The notes: a model not told the origin generated them from the sequence alone. A DNA stretch of 64,000 nt from Chromobotia macracanthus (GCA_036877525.1 JAZGTH010000100.1:62001-126000); one strand, 5' to 3'. Positions 29,401 through 43,178 are shown, numbered from the stretch's first letter. Program-made: numbers and translations.

Positions 29401-32400
29401 GCAGGTGATATGCCCCAGTGACCTATTAGATGATGTACTGTCCACTGAAGTACCTGTTCACAATGCCCACCTCAATAACACCCTAATGAAGGAAGCCTGA
29501 TGGGTAATTGGTTCTGTTGTTGCACTTGAAGCTTTTCTCCAGGTGTGACACGAGTAGTTAAATGAGGTTGCAGGTCAGGGTTAGTTAGCGCTGATGTGAG
29601 GCTCTAGCCCTCAGTGGTGGGGAACATTGACAGGGGACATTATCATCAGCAGTGGTCAGTAGGTGTGAAAGAGCTGACCTTAGGACAGTCCATCACAACA
29701 GTGATGCATGCGTACAGACAGACATAAAGCTCTATGTGTGCACATTCCACATCCTCACATTTTGATTAAATCAGCACATTTCTTCCACAAGATGCACAAT
29801 AATGGCATCTCAGAAATCATGTTTAAAGACTATTAATACCCAACCCACACTTTTCAAAAAATATTGCAGGTATGTAAACAGTGCATATATGCAATTCGTT
29901 TGCATAAAATTTGTGTATTAGAATCCACTAATCATAAACTGACAGCTGTATGTTTATTCTTATTGGCAACCATTTGTTTTCTTTTATTGTGGCATTATTA
30001 TTATTATTAGCATAAGTACTGGAAAACATTACCAAGGATAAGAATGAATCATTATTACTAAATATATATCATTTCTCTTTAGCATTTATAATATATTTTT
30101 TAAAGAAGTTGTCAAAGTGGTTTAATTTATAGTAATATCTAAGCCAATATGGAGAGTTACAGGTGTAGTTAACCACCTTACATTTTGTAGATATTCTCTG
30201 TAATATCTGTAAAGATTTTTGACACCTTTGTCAGCATGTCTTGGTTTTATAGCTTTGTGGCCCTGGTGATGATCAGCTATTGATTAGAATGAGGGTTAAC
30301 TCTAAACTGTACCCGCCCACTAATCATGAGCTGACCCAGTGGATTCCAATCCCTTCTCCCCCGAGACCTAACCAAGGTCCTGCAATCCTGCCAGTCTGAC
30401 CAGTCCACGTCATTAGGGCGTAAAGCATGGATGGATCAGGTTTATCCAATATGAGTTTATTTACTGTATTGGATGAGACTTATCTTAAGTCATGTTCTTC
30501 AGATGACTTCATGACCTTTATTCTGTTTATATCTTTTTAATATCAATTCAGCAAAGGTGTTCACAATGAGTCTGTTTGTATTAAAGAAACAGCTAAAAAT
30601 TACAATTCTGCCCTTTTTAATCACTCTTTTGTTCTTTAAATCATGTATGATGATGTTTCATCTGTGGGTGACAAAAGGAAAAATTATGCAGCTTTTTAAT
30701 AAATGTTTGTAATGATCATGTCTGTTAAGCTCCAAAAAAGATGTCCACGCAATTTGTACGTCTTAACAGCTGTGGTCACCATGGACACCAAGGAAGAGAA
30801 GGTTTATCAGAATTTCTTATTAGAAGAAAGCCACATGGGTTTGGAACATCATGAAGGTAAATAATTACAAAATAATCACAAATGTACACTATATTTCAAA
30901 ATCTCCACTTATATCTGTAGACCAAAAACAATACAAAATAATGTCTCATAGTTCAAAAGAATTTTTAGATATTCTCTGTTTTAGTCAAAATTAGCCTTAA
31001 TCTATGCCAGAATAACAAATCCTGCATTATATATGCATGCAATGAATGTAAAAGGCAAATGAGAGCAGTGTGGATGTTCATGCATAACCAGAGAGACTGA
31101 TCTCAGATATCAGGTATACACTCAGGGCAGAGCTCAATCCATTACCTCTGATAGATCTGTTAGTCTGTCTGATGGCCTGATCACTCAATCAATACCCACA
31201 TAAACTCTGAGGCTTTACTTATGTATCCCACTCGAGTATTAGCAATATAAACACAGGGCAAAAGAAACCTGTTGATTTGTTTTATTACAGATCAGGGATA
31301 GATGCAGGGTGAGCTAATCATCAGGCCATCAGGCCACCATAGGGTGGGAGCAGAATCCCCACACGGGCCTTTTACACACCCAAACCCAGACATCCAATCG
31401 GATCAATTGAATCATTCTCTCTCTTTCTCTCTCTTCATGTAACACACACACACATAACTAGAGTTTATTGAATTCTTCCTCTGTTTGGAAAACAGATACT
31501 ACAGCATTGTAAATATACCTTATACATGATGAGATATCAATAACACACTGATTTCAGATGTCACACTGATAAGATGAATGAGACAATTAGAAGCTGTTAA
31601 TAGTGTGCAGACCTGAAAAACAAAACGCAAACTGAGTTTTACACCTCACAGTCTGACAAAACAAGATTCTTTTTTTACATTGCAGAATCTAGATATGCGA
31701 GCAGTTTTTAAGATGCATATTACATTTACAGGTTGTATTTAAACTGTATTATTTTTGGTGCTTTTTGCTGTGTGTTACATGCTGAACTCAGAAACTTTAC
31801 CGAAAATTCTTTAAATTGTTTTGACTCAATTTAGATGATTTAGTATTTTATAGCTGGACCTTTGGGGTTTGTGTTCTTTATATGTCACATAAATTAGATT
31901 TCATGACAGCATTTTTAATAGTTCTCGATGGCTTACACCAAACAGACTTAAGAACTAATACATTTGTCACTGGGCACTGTATAACAACTAATATTGATTT
32001 GTAAGACATGAACATAAAACTGAGTTCAGTCTCAAAGCCTGGTCTTTTTCCACTAACTATTCATTGCACAAAAATCAAATACCAAACTTCTGCTTTTAAA
32101 AGACTGACTAATTAAGTCAAACTGTTGTTTCCTTGTGCTTTGTTTTGTTTTAAGGATTTGTACAGTGAGGATACAGTTGGATTTGTTGGTCTAACTCTGG
32201 TGTGGCCCATCATTCATTGGTCTGCCAACTGTGTTACATTGATCCTCATACAATCATTGACAGAGAGCACTGAGCATTCAGTCAGGACCTACAGCCCAAT
32301 GACAGTTTAACACCAATTTGTTAAGCAGCATTTTTAGCTAATAATACTTGTGCCACTCACATCATTGGCAAAGTGTGCCCTTCAACACCCGAATCACAAT

Positions 32401-34540
32401 AGCCAGTGGTCACAATACCTGTGAATGAGAGTGGATGTGTTTCTGGGCGGCACATGGCTGTTGGTTTTCATTGTGCTGGGGTTTCTCCCCACACTGGCAG
32501 CCAGCCTGCTAATTGTGTCTGTCTCAGCTCTTTGTAGACCAGCACACTTCTGGACCACAGTATGAAAAGAAGAAGGAGTTGGGTGGGGGTAAGGGGAGAC
32601 CAGGGTCGGGTAGCTCGGGCACGTGCACTCAACAATACAGCCTCCAGATTAAGGTCCAGACAAAGGCAGGGTGAACTGTAATTACACAGCAAACAGGTCT
32701 GAGTGTGAATAGGAGAGACTGACACTGCTCCATTGGCAGCTGTGTTTTAGACAGCCACTTACTGTAAGCAGGGGAAGAGAAGAGGTGGAGTGGACACACT
32801 CCGAAGAGAGCTCCCGCCCCATATGCCTCTCCTCCCCCTCCGCAAACACTTTCAGACACAAAAACCCACACACGCTCAGTAGGGTCCAAAAGTCTGGGGC
32901 CACTTGAGAAAATCATGATTCTGTTTTGCATTATTTATTTTATTCCATTTGTTTGTTTACAATTGTTTGTCCATCGCGCACAGCAAGCCAGACCTGTTTA
33001 ACATTTATGTGGGCACACAAACTTGTGAATTAGTGTTTGGTATTTGTTAGTTGTTTCTTTAACGAGAACATGCACTTAACACAGAAGCTTAATGTTCCAT
33101 CTTAGAACAATCTGAGAATGTTTCAAAGATGATGATTCAGTGGAACTTATATCTGATCTGAGTTATCTGAGTTAACAGGGTCAGAACCACAAATGTTATT
33201 ACATTTCATCTGAATTTTTTATTGCTATTATTTTTATTGTTTTATGTTAATTTTTTTTATAATTATTGTTTTCTAGCCCTAAACTTTGTGTTTTTTTTCC
33301 AAATTTAAAAGAAAAATCCTAAATGCAACATGGTTGTAGACTTTTTGCCCCCATTGTATAATGATACATAGATAGATTAGGCTAGATTACAAAATCACAT
33401 AGAACCATAAATACAAAAAAAATTCATAATGCAAAATGCATAAATTGCTGCAGGTTTACAATTTATTTCTGCACTGCTAAACCTGAAAGTGATCTTTTCT
33501 TTTGAGCATTAAATTTATAAACGATAGGTTGTGTAAGAGCATGCGTCAACATAACGTGATCAGTGACAGCTTTCTGTAGCAGATTGTAAGCCTTACTTTT
33601 AGGTGTGACTAATGATGGTCTGATATGTCCTGCTCGGCGCTAATTTGTGAAGGGGTCTTAAGCCAGCACTTGAATCTGCTTGAGCTGGTGAAATAGGGGA
33701 TAAAGTTGCACAGAGGTTAAAGACTAGAGATGAGGCAGCATGTTGGTTAGGCTGCACAGAAGCACACCGGGGGAGCTATTGAAATGCAGCAGGGTTGGCC
33801 AAGACTAATTAATAGTAGGGTCCAATTTACAGTACAGGTGGAGCTATTAGAGAGATGGGGCCTGTAAGCAGAAATACGGTGGCTTACAATAAGTCAGTAT
33901 GGGGCAAATAAAATGACTGTCATTGGTTATGTTGGTTTCTCTACAGGGACCAAATGAGCAGCCAATGGCTGAAGTGATTTCAGGAGGAAATCAGGGGTCA
34001 AAATAAATACTAAGGCTGTTAAGAGGGTTTTAGTACAAGGGGAGCTTAAGAGTAATTGAACATCTGCTTAGATGAACACACTGAACTCAGATGCTCCTGT
34101 CAAATGCTCCTGGTTTTTTGTATTGGTTTCACCTTCTAAAACAAACTGGGATTTTTAATTTAAACCTGGAAATAAACAGAACATTTAAAGATTTTCTAAA
34201 AGACACATTATGAGGTAAACTGAAGAAGAAACGATTACAATTCCGCTGTATTTAGGTAATATCTCCTTGCTTCCATTGACGCAAACAAAATGCTCTTTGG
34301 AAAATTTACAGATCATGCTGGGATAACATGGATCATCAGGTTTTGCGTCCAAGGTAATTCAAATACATGCTGTCCGCAAAAGGTAAACAATTCTGACATT
34401 TATTTCAGTTTTTAATTAAAAAGTGTCCCTCAGAATTGTTATACTGAAAATATCATTTGTAATAGAAAATCATTTGTAAATCATAAAGGATCTTAGTTGC
34501 TTGGGAATTACATTTGTGCATTGCATTTGCAGATATTGTT

Positions 34541-34587
34541 TCATGTTCACATTTAGCAGACACTTTCATACGAGGTGACTTACAGTG
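34541..34587 (+). repeat. SINE/LINE tail fragment
   Basis: ATTTAGCAGACACTTTCATACGAGGTGACTTACAG resembles the fish-wide repeat motif CATTTAGCAGACGCTTTTATCCAAAGCGACTTACA, the inverse of the motif near 26400-26430. Only this short core is visible. Confidence 0.5.
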
Positions 34588-37480
34588 AATTAAATTTACA
34601 TTTTTTATCAGTTTGTTTGTTCCCTGCAAATTAATGATGATGGATTTAGGATTAAAATTCACAATTAATGGATGGATCATCTAAGCCATTATCAACTTTT
34701 TGTTTGGTCATGTTAAACTTACTGTTATTTCCTAATAGAGTGGCAGGGGAAGTCCCTCATTCATTTACATTAAGCTCAGCTTGGGGTTTGACGATCAGAT
34801 CAACACACACCCTTTTCCACATTGTCCAAAGTTATTCAGGTAATGAACTTAAAGCCCAGCCTTCTCCACCTGATTCTGATCACTACGGCCTGAAGGCTTC
34901 ATTGAAATAACTGAGCCTTCAAGACTCACTACTTTAAGCTCCTCTGGAGCAATTATGCATTCATGTGTGGGTAATTGGCATCCACGAATAAGAAATGTTT
35001 GGTTGGCCCTTAAACACTGTTAGCATCTTTGGATGTTGCCCTTGTCAGACAAAGCCTGAAGGTGTTACCCCATTTCCATCTATTGAGAATGCTGGGAAGA
35101 GCCCTGAAACAGCCCTGTGTTTACAGTAAACTTTAAGGGGAAAATGCTGAGTGCTGCTGAATTGCTCTTTACCCACTTATTTGTATCCATACCCCCCCAA
35201 TCCCACAAGCAGCCATCAATAGCTGGAGCCTTAATTAAATATAATTAAAGAAGATACAGGGGTGTCAATCATACACTGAGACAGAATGGTAGCAGTGTAA
35301 TATACAATGTTCTGATAAGTACTTTGTTCCACTGACATTACTGTTAATTCTGGAAATCGCAGAAAATGAATGCGGGCATAACAAACCATCAAGTTAATCC
35401 ACATAGTAAATACCAATTGTTGTGATGTCTTTTTCAATCTATATATCTGTGTATTTTACTTTTTTTACTTCTGTGACTTCATTTGTGCTTATTTATTTAT
35501 TTATAATTTTTTATACTGCAGTCCCAGCACATTTAATTATGCTTGTATTATATCAGTATATTAGTAAGGGATTAAACCGCATGTGAAACCCACAAAATAA
35601 GTACAAAAATGTGGTTTGAGAAATGTTATAGTTAACAAACATAGATTTAAAAACATTTTTAAAAATTATATTATCACAAAAGATATATGTAAAAGATATG
35701 TGACAAATAACAATTTGTATATGATTACTTGACAAGGGGCAAAATAACAAATATTAACTCCTTGTTCTTTATCATTGATATGGGAAAGACCAGAATTATG
35801 CATGAATTTTAGCCCTAAATCAAAAGACTCTTGTGGAAAGAAAAGGGTTCAATTGTCACATCTCCACAGGATTTGCTGTGCCTGTGTGGTGTCTTTGTCA
35901 AAAGCAGTTGTATGTTATGTGAGTAACAGAAACAGCCCTGTAATCCTTTATGTGGCGGGATGCATAACTGTTAAAACTCCCCTGATAGCCAGTGTGGGGG
36001 TGTTCTGTGCACTATTGTCATTGAGTAAGATCTCACATGGGTTCTTTGTAATGTGGCCCTAGTTTTTCTTTGCATGAGCAGGAGACCAATCTGCTTGGAT
36101 TGCTGCGCTTGGTAAGGGGGCTATAGATTTTCAATGAGGTCAGTATTTCACTCACTTTCAACTGTTATGCTTCCTGCTCATATCTTTGTACTCAGTGTTA
36201 GTGTCAAGGAAAGCTAAAGGTGTCATGTTATTTTATTTAGGGTCGGCCTAATTAGACAGTATCTCACCAAAGTTAAGCTTCTCTCAGCAAACGATTTATA
36301 AAAGCTGAAGCGCTTTCCTTAAACACCGGAAATCATCCACCAATCAGAGAACAGGGAAGCTCTTGAAATGGTCATTTACTGATGAACGAGGATAACAGAA
36401 TAGACAGACCATACTAGTGTAGCACAATTTAGAGATAGATAACAATTACTACATTTTTGATAAATGCATGTAGACGAATGGTTTATAATCACAGCAAACA
36501 GCCACAAACAGACAGAAAACATTACCTCCATGGCTATGATAAGAAAGAATGTGTGTTCAGGAAAGCCTTTGTCAAAAGCATGTATATGAATCCTTTAATA
36601 GATACAGAGGCCCAGACACAGATTAGTTAGTCATTAGTTATTATTAGTGATTCCTGTAAGGGCCAATATGTCAGAGAGGAAGAGCATCAGCTTTTAGGTA
36701 CAGCAGTGACTGCCCAAGATGACACAGAAAGCTTGATCTCTCACTGAGACTGTCTCTATATGTTCTTAATCTTTAATCTATTCTACTTTGTCTTTCTTTA
36801 AATCTTTTGCCCTGTTACCTTTTCTACCTTTTTTGTCAATTTGACCAAATATGTCTGCTGTCTGGGCATGGGTCAGAAAAGCAAAATCATATTTTTATGA
36901 ATTCATTTTCAACTAAATAGGCAACAAAATAATGAAATAACACTTTTAAACACTTTTCTCAGGCAGGGAAAGAAGAGAGTGTATTGTTACTTACAAAATG
37001 TAGTGGTTGTTGCCCTGGTTTTCTGTACATACATAATGTGCCATACATTAAGCTGTGGGTGATGACGTACGTTTCCTCACTATTTATTTTCCTCACATAA
37101 ATTTACTATTTATGCGAGTTTCTAATGCTGATGTGTGGTGACGTAATATGGAGTCGTACGCCATCTTCTGTCTTATTTTATAACTGCAGAACCTTTACCA
37201 TTAAAAAAACTTGAGACACTGTTTTCTCCAAAATGCCAGTTACCACAGTTATTGTTACTACTGTAAAACCACAACAATAAATTAATTTGTGATCCCTTTC
37301 TGACATTGTAAGAGTTAGTGTTGTTTTGTTTCTTTTTTGATGAAGAAATGAAACAAATACAAAATAGGTAATTATTGTTTTAACAACATAATATATCACA
37401 TCAAATACTAGAAATACTAGAAAATAATAAAACAAATTTATGAAAGGAAAATCGTTCAGTAATTGGCGTGATCCTGTTAA

Positions 37481-37572
37481 TCATGATGACTACTAGGTCG
37501 ACAATGCATTTTTGTGAAGTCACTACGAGTTTTGTCCCGGCGTGCTATCCGTAGTGTCTGGTCAGATTCAAC
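37481..37572 (+). promoter_or_regulatory. ngdn: ngdn promoter / 5' UTR with YY1-type initiation motif
   Basis: A short region with more CpG than its surroundings directly before the ngdn start. The start codon is embedded in CAACATGGCGGCC, an excellent match to the YY1 motif typical of TATA-less housekeeping promoters, where the motif overlaps the initiator ATG. No TATA box is seen. Confidence 0.5.
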
Positions 37573-40127
37573 ATGGCGGCCACCGCAGATGAAAACGTGA
37601 GCTGTTCTTTACTTTACATTAAAGTTTTATTCTTTTCAGATCAGACGTATATGTACCAAAATACGAGTGGTTGATGTCGTGTATTGTTAAACTGTCTGTG
37701 TTTTGGCAGCAAATAAATATCGAAACAGAGACATTTGCACATTGTTTAACCTGTAAGCATCTCTGTCTTAGTGTATATTCTCTGAAAACATATTTAAACG
37801 CTATTTTTGTCTTTTGTAGGATCTTATTGACAGTGACCTTCCTGCTGCAGTGCGCCTACTGAACAGTCTCACAGAACAGGTTTGTAGTTGCTTTGAGTTA
37901 GTTTCAGCCTTACATTGTATGGGAAGTTAATAAGGTTAAAGTTAATAAGTTGCAATAATGACAATAATAAGGAATGGGAGAGAGAGATGAGTGTGTTGTT
38001 GCGGTGATGATTGTGATCTTGTTTTAAGGTCGCATCAGTAACTAGTCATGTCCGGGATCTAATAAGAAAAGTCAGAGAGAAGGCTTTTCAGACATCTGAG
38101 GTATTTTTACTTTAATGTTAAAATACATCCGCAGCTGCATGTATCTTTCAAGTGACCCGTCTGTTTGCCTTTGCTGTAGGGTTTGTCTTTTCTGGATTTG
38201 CGATATCATCTGTTACTGTTTTACCTGCAAGATTTGACTCATTTGATCGGTTTAAAAACGGAGGGAGTTAGTATAAAGGACAACAGCGCCATCGACAGGC
38301 TGGTCACCATTAGGACGGTAAGACACATTATGGCAACTAATTTCATACGTGTTACAATTGTAGGGTTTCAGATAGGCCTCGAATGCTATTCCTGATAATA
38401 AGTACTTCTACATTGTGTTTACATTGTATAGGTTCTGGAGAAAATGCGTCCCCTGGATCAAAAGCTGAAATATCAGATAGATAAATTAGTGCGAACAGCG
38501 GTGACAGGCAGCCTCTGTAAGTGTTTTCATTTGTATACTGCAGTACTGTACACACTAAGGTTTTATCATTGCCTAGATGTCCTAAGATTAAGAATATTGA
38601 TCCACAGTCTCACTGACGTGATTGTGTGTTTTGCAGCTGAGAATGACCCTCTACACTTTCGTCCTAATCCTCAGAATATGGCCAGCAAGGTGAAGCTCTA
38701 GTGTCATTAAACAGAAGGTATCTTACTGTAATGTAATGCTGACGTGAAATTGATTGAAAAATACGTACTGTATTGTGTCCCCAGCTCAGTGAATCTGAGG
38801 AATCAGATGAGGATGGAGAAACAAAGGATTCTGGGAAAAAAGAGCCTAAATCTAGCAAGAAATATGTTCCACCTCGGATTGCTCCAATGCATTATGGTAA
38901 GTTATTCAGTTTGGTACTGGTTCACTGCACACAAATCCAATTTGGTTTTTAAATTAGACCTTAGACCTGCCTGTCCACACTGTCATTTTCCAAGTGATAA
39001 AAGATCAGATTGGAAAAAAGACTTATGTGCCAAAAGACTTTCTCATACAACTGAGAGTGAAAATACAAGATAACTGGAAATTCCTCATATCTATGATGAC
39101 GTCTTGCTAGATCAGTTAGATTTCAAACTTAAATGTTTACTTAAATGTAAAGACAAAATTTTGTTGATGGTTATTGTTTACTCCCAAACCCTCCTCTCTG
39201 TACAATTAGATGGGGACATGACGGAATCAGACAGGCAAAAAGATCTGGTTGATAAACAGAGGAAAGCGGCGCTCCGCAGTTCTGTGATCCAGGAGCTTCG
39301 GCAGCAATACAGTGATGCTCCAGAAGAGATCAGAGATCGCAGCGACTTCCAGACAGAGCGGCAAAGCAGAGAGGAGCACCACAGGTACAACCTGTAGAAG
39401 TTTATGAAAAGTAGACTTACAATAATTTGTTGCTTGTTACGTATTTATTGTGATATGCACATTTGTAATATTCTTATACTTCTTGTATTATGCAGCCCTA
39501 TTGTTGTGTGAAGACTCAGATTAACTTCTCTCATAGTAGATTTACAGTAAATTTAGTAAATATGCACATAGAAAAGTTTCATGTGGTAAGTTTTTCATGC
39601 TTTTGGCAAATATTTTTCACAAGGAAAAACTACGAGGAGTCTATGTTGATCCGTCTGAATATGACACGTGAGGAGAGGCACAGGAAGAGAGCAGTGGTGG
39701 GAATGACATCACAGCTGAGAAACATCGCACAGTTTGGTGACATCACCGCTCTGACTGGGGGAGAAACACAGGTGAGCTGGACTGATGTTATTGGAAGTTC
39801 TGCAAACATTTTAAGAATTCAAGTTGCTGCAGTGACAGATTATATATGTGTGCATGTATATGTGACACATGGAATGCATTTATTTGATGTGAAAATATAG
39901 AAATAGCAGTTAACCTCTGACCAAGAGGAAGTGAAACACGTTTAAGCTCTGTATGTATTTTCATTTGGTAGGATGTCGATCATCCTAAACCGAAGAAAAA
40001 GAAGAAAATGGTTAAGAAATCTAAAAAGAGAGGTATGTTTTGTGTATATAGAAGTTTTTAAAAATATAAGATTCCACTTTTGCATAAATACTGTTTTTTA
40101 TCTTCAGTTTTCAGGAGGCACAAGTAG
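37573..40127 (+). CDS. ngdn: Neuroguidin, Sas10/Utp3/C1D-family protein (complete, 315 aa)
   Basis: A nucleolar small-subunit processome factor (yeast Lcp5 relative), also described as an eIF4E/CPEB-binding translational regulator in neurons. Coding exons: 37573-37596, 37820-37879, 38029-38100, 38180-38317, 38432-38516, 38637-38689, 38785-38896, 39210-39384, 39624-39771, 39972-40032, 40108-40127. All have AG/GT borders and phases that join, giving 315 residues, the length of human NGDN. The Sas10/C1D region covers roughly residues 10-140 (GLSFLDLRYHLLLFYLQDL, MRPLDQKLKYQIDKL). It is followed by ENDPLHFRPNP, an acidic Ser/Glu stretch, KKYVPPRIAPMHYD, a charged helical segment with RKNYEESMLIRLNMTREER, and a Lys-rich tail ending FRRHK. 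The start is the first ATG, in a strong Kozak/YY1 context. The gene is convergent with pabpn1. Confidence 0.95.
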
Positions 40128-40315
40128 AACATCAGATGCCAAGGAAAATATCTCTGATGAAGAAAATTTGTTACTTCTCAAAATTCAAAATAAATGTAAA
40201 ATAATTCTTCAATTGGTCTCATTTGATTGGAATTTGTGATGAGCGTTTTACTTTTGGTTTATCCAATGTTAAATTTCTGTACTGATCAGAAAAAAATTTG
40301 ATTGGCATGTTTTGT

Positions 40316-40321
40316 AATAAA
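40316..40321 (+). other. ngdn: ngdn polyadenylation signal
   Basis: AATAAA about 190 bases after the stop. A second hexamer at 40189-40194 lies nearer the stop and could give a very short 3' UTR. Confidence 0.6.
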
Positions 40322-40458
40322 ACAATATCCAGTGTCAATAATTATATAAAAGTGAAAACCTCCAAAACATTGAATTGTCATGTGCTGTAAACTTGTAAAC
40401 AAAAATGTTCAAAATAAGTCTTGGCTAATTACCAATGCATTTGCTAACAAACAAATAT

Positions 40459-40595
40459 GGGGCAGTTGTGGCCTACTGGTTAGTGGGTTGGGCTTGCAGT
40501 GTGTTCATTCCATACAAGTGATGTGTTAAATGCAGGTCACATTTCGTGTATGGGTTACCATACACTTGTGGGTTATCGTAACACTATCACTTCAA
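40459..40595 (+). repeat. tRNA-derived SINE, internally deleted
   Basis: Begins GGGGCAGTTGTGGCCTACTGG, the usual head of a zebrafish/cyprinid tRNA-type SINE with A-box TGGCCTACTGG. It ends with the tail motifs TTAAATGCAGGTCACATTTCG, GTATGGGTTACCATAC and CACTATCACTTC. The B-box portion and central body are missing, so only about 137 bp remain. It lies in the gap between the convergent ngdn and pabpn1 ends. The family is recalled, not searched. Confidence 0.6.
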
Positions 40596-41700
40596 TATAA
40601 AATACATTTTTATAGCATTTATTAAAGTTTATTTAACTGGTTTAAATACAAGTCATTTATTGAGCAAGTGTATAAGTATTCAAAACGTCTCCTTACCTTT
40701 ACTTTGCAGCGGTGCATGCAAAGTAAATGATTTATAATTTCAGCTGTCGTGTCTGATTTCCTGGGAAATATCAGTTTTACACGATTACATCTGTAAGCTC
40801 AAGGTACATAATCGCATGTTTGGTTCCACATTAGTATTTGGTAATATTAGTTAATGCAGATGGGAGTGTGGGGACTGTTGCAACATGGCTCATTTCTCCA
40901 ATCAGGAATGAGCTACAGATCATATTTATACTGCACATTATCAGTTATAGTTATAGCAGCCACTTGTGATCATTCCTTCTGCAAAAAGTACCTTTCATGT
41001 TTAAAAGTCGTCTTGATTATTTTATAGTTTGTCATACAACCTAGTGTTTGGGTGCCACATTGTGAATTCTATTTATTCAATGGTTTCTTAACTTCTAAAA
41101 GGCATACCTGGCATGTGTCAAAACCTTTGTGTAAAGCTAGCAGAGCAAGTTTTATGACAGGCTTCTGTGTTATGCATCATATACCAACATTTTAATTTTA
41201 TGGACTAATAAAACACCTCTTTTAATAGTCAGGTATCTCCCCTTTTTAAGTAAATAGTTTTTGAAAAATCAGACCTTTAATTTCAAATTTTTTAAATATT
41301 TTGCATTTCAGTGTCTTTGATAAAAAAAGTAACCATTAACTATGGTTAACTTTTATTAAAAATGTTTTCCTTTTACTGCTAATTCCTTCATAACTAATGT
41401 AGTTAATAAAACCATCATATAGTGTTAACATTTTAACTTCTTGCTCAGTGTAGTGTGCCGAGACAACTATAAAACTTTTCTTAAAAAAACTCAAATGGTA
41501 AACATTATAGCAACTATAAGCTTGTGGGTTCAACTGCCTGGGAAAACCAACTGAAGGCATAAAGTACAATGTTTGTATTAACCATCTAACAGACAGAACA
41601 ACGTCCAGACTAATTAAACAAGTCTATTTTGCAACGGGTGCTACAAATGGTACAGAAAAGACCTTCAGCAGCTTTAAAGACTCACAGCCCTAAGAAAAAC
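40596..41700. other. Intergenic region between convergent ngdn and pabpn1
   Basis: AT-rich sequence with no coding signature between the 3' ends of the two genes. I see nothing specific in it. Confidence 0.6.
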
Positions 41701-41732
41701 AAGACCATCTGAATACTTTTTACACAATGTCT

Positions 41733-43178
41733 TTTATTTTTTTTTCTAATTACAGACTTATGGGTTAAAAATAAAATAAAAAAGGAAACATCTTTTTTCT
41801 TCCACACCCACTTCCCCATCTGAAAAAAGAAAACAAGAAACAAACAACAAAACCTCTCCTCACAAACCCCTTCCTTCCCCCCTGAAATAAAAGCTCTGAT
41901 CCCCTCCATAAATAACCGATACCTACAGCCCACGCATTACTGCTCCGTCAGGCCCTAACTGCACTGTGCAGTGAGAAAGACAAGGCCCTAGAAGAACCCT
42001 CCCCTTCAACTTTCTGGTCCTGCCTCTCTCATTAACTCGCAATTTAAGCGGCCACTGCTCTATCATGGCTCTGCTTTCACGATATAATTTTGTGTGGTGG
42101 ATGTGTGCGGTGTGTGTCTGTGTTAACATGGGCCTGGTGCATCTCATTATACTGATGTTGTTAAAGCTCAGCGCTTGTTATTGTAATAAATGCCTCCAGC
42201 AGTGGGCCGGTGGTCACCCTGTGCCCCACCCCCACCCCCCCACACAGAGAGGATTGGGTGAGTGTGCATAGCGGGAGCAGATAGAGAAAGAGACGCCGCC
42301 GAGACAGTAGGGGGTGCTGCGGCCATGGGAGGAGGGGTAGTCAGCCTCCACTGGTCTTGAAACCTGAAACGACAAGAAGTGGTCTAATATACAAAGAGAG
42401 AGCGAAGAGAGAGGGGGTGGGGAGCATTAGGAACGGAAGAGGATAAAGATGGTCGGGAATGGCATATGGCAGCAATGAGACAGAAAAAATTTGTAAAAGA
42501 AAAAAAAACAAAAAAGATTGGAAGAGCTCAGGCCATGCCATCGTACAACAGCCGTATGATGTGGAAAATGGTTTCAGAACAGTAGAACTTAAAAACAATG
42601 CTGTAGTCTAGAACTGTAATCGCTGTCAGAATACTGCAGGTGGAGAAGGTAATCTGAGTGAGGAGTGAAGAAAGAAATCAGTGCTGGGGACAGGGATTCC
42701 AGAGAACACAGACAAATAGAATATGACTCTCATATAGCACAACTTAGTGAAAACAACAACATTCTTGTGGAATTTTCACATTCACGGTACAATAATTAAA
42801 AAAAAGTTAACATTTTTTTTCTGTTTGCCTTGAGCGCAAACGTAAAGGGGGCTGTTTGGTGAGAGAAATCACAGCCAGACAAAAGGACACACATCTGCAG
42901 CCTGAGATTACATCATCATCTCAAATTTAAACAAATGCCACCAAATCTCCCTGACGGGCATATTGTACCTTACCAGGGTGACCGCAACACCTCCTCACAC
43001 GCACTCGCACACACAATCGCACACTGTTGCCAGTCAGTCTGTCTTTCCAGAAGATGCTTTTTTCTTTTTTGTCTTTTTTTCTTCTTTTTTCCTTCCTTTT
43101 TTGAGAGAGGTCTTTATTCTTTTTTTTTATAGGGACATGGGGTGATAGTAAAGGGGGTTTCATGGGGGTAGGGAGGTA
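41733..43178 (-). other. pabpn1: pabpn1 3' UTR with distal poly(A) signal
   Basis: Minus-strand sequence after the stop at 43179-43181. AATAAA (TTTATT on the plus strand) at 41733-41738 would end a 3' UTR of about 1.45 kb. A second hexamer at 43113-43118, only about 60 bases past the stop, could give a much shorter UTR. The region has alternating A-rich and T-rich runs. Confidence 0.55.
43058..43130 (-). promoter_or_regulatory. pabpn1: A-rich tract with proximal AATAAA in pabpn1 3' UTR
   Basis: On the coding strand this is a run of A with interspersed G (AAAAAAAAGAATAAAG, then AAAAAAGGAAGG and so on), starting about 50 bases after the stop and containing AATAAA at 43113-43118. PABPN1 is known to limit its own expression through its terminal intron and A-rich binding in that region of its transcript. 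A tract like this is a plausible binding platform, but the role here is inferred. Confidence 0.45.

Larger units (their letters stand above)
19189..37480. other. Gene-poor interval between prdm14 and ngdn
   Basis: About 18 kb without any reading frame that looks like a conserved protein or a chain of phased exons. The frames present are below about 100 codons, compositionally random and unsupported by neighbouring splice sites. I see scattered microsatellites (GA-rich near 22150-22190 and 25515-25550, CA near 26633-26648), decayed MITE and SINE pieces listed separately, and otherwise AT-rich unique sequence. Non-coding RNAs or enhancers could be present but cannot be recognised by eye. It separates a block syntenic with human 8q13 from one syntenic with 14q11.2. 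Confidence 0.7.

Noticed and set aside
32629..32931. 100-codon minus-strand frame in the gene-poor gap
   Set aside because: Overlaps other random frames in a locally GC-richer stretch. No conserved motif was seen.
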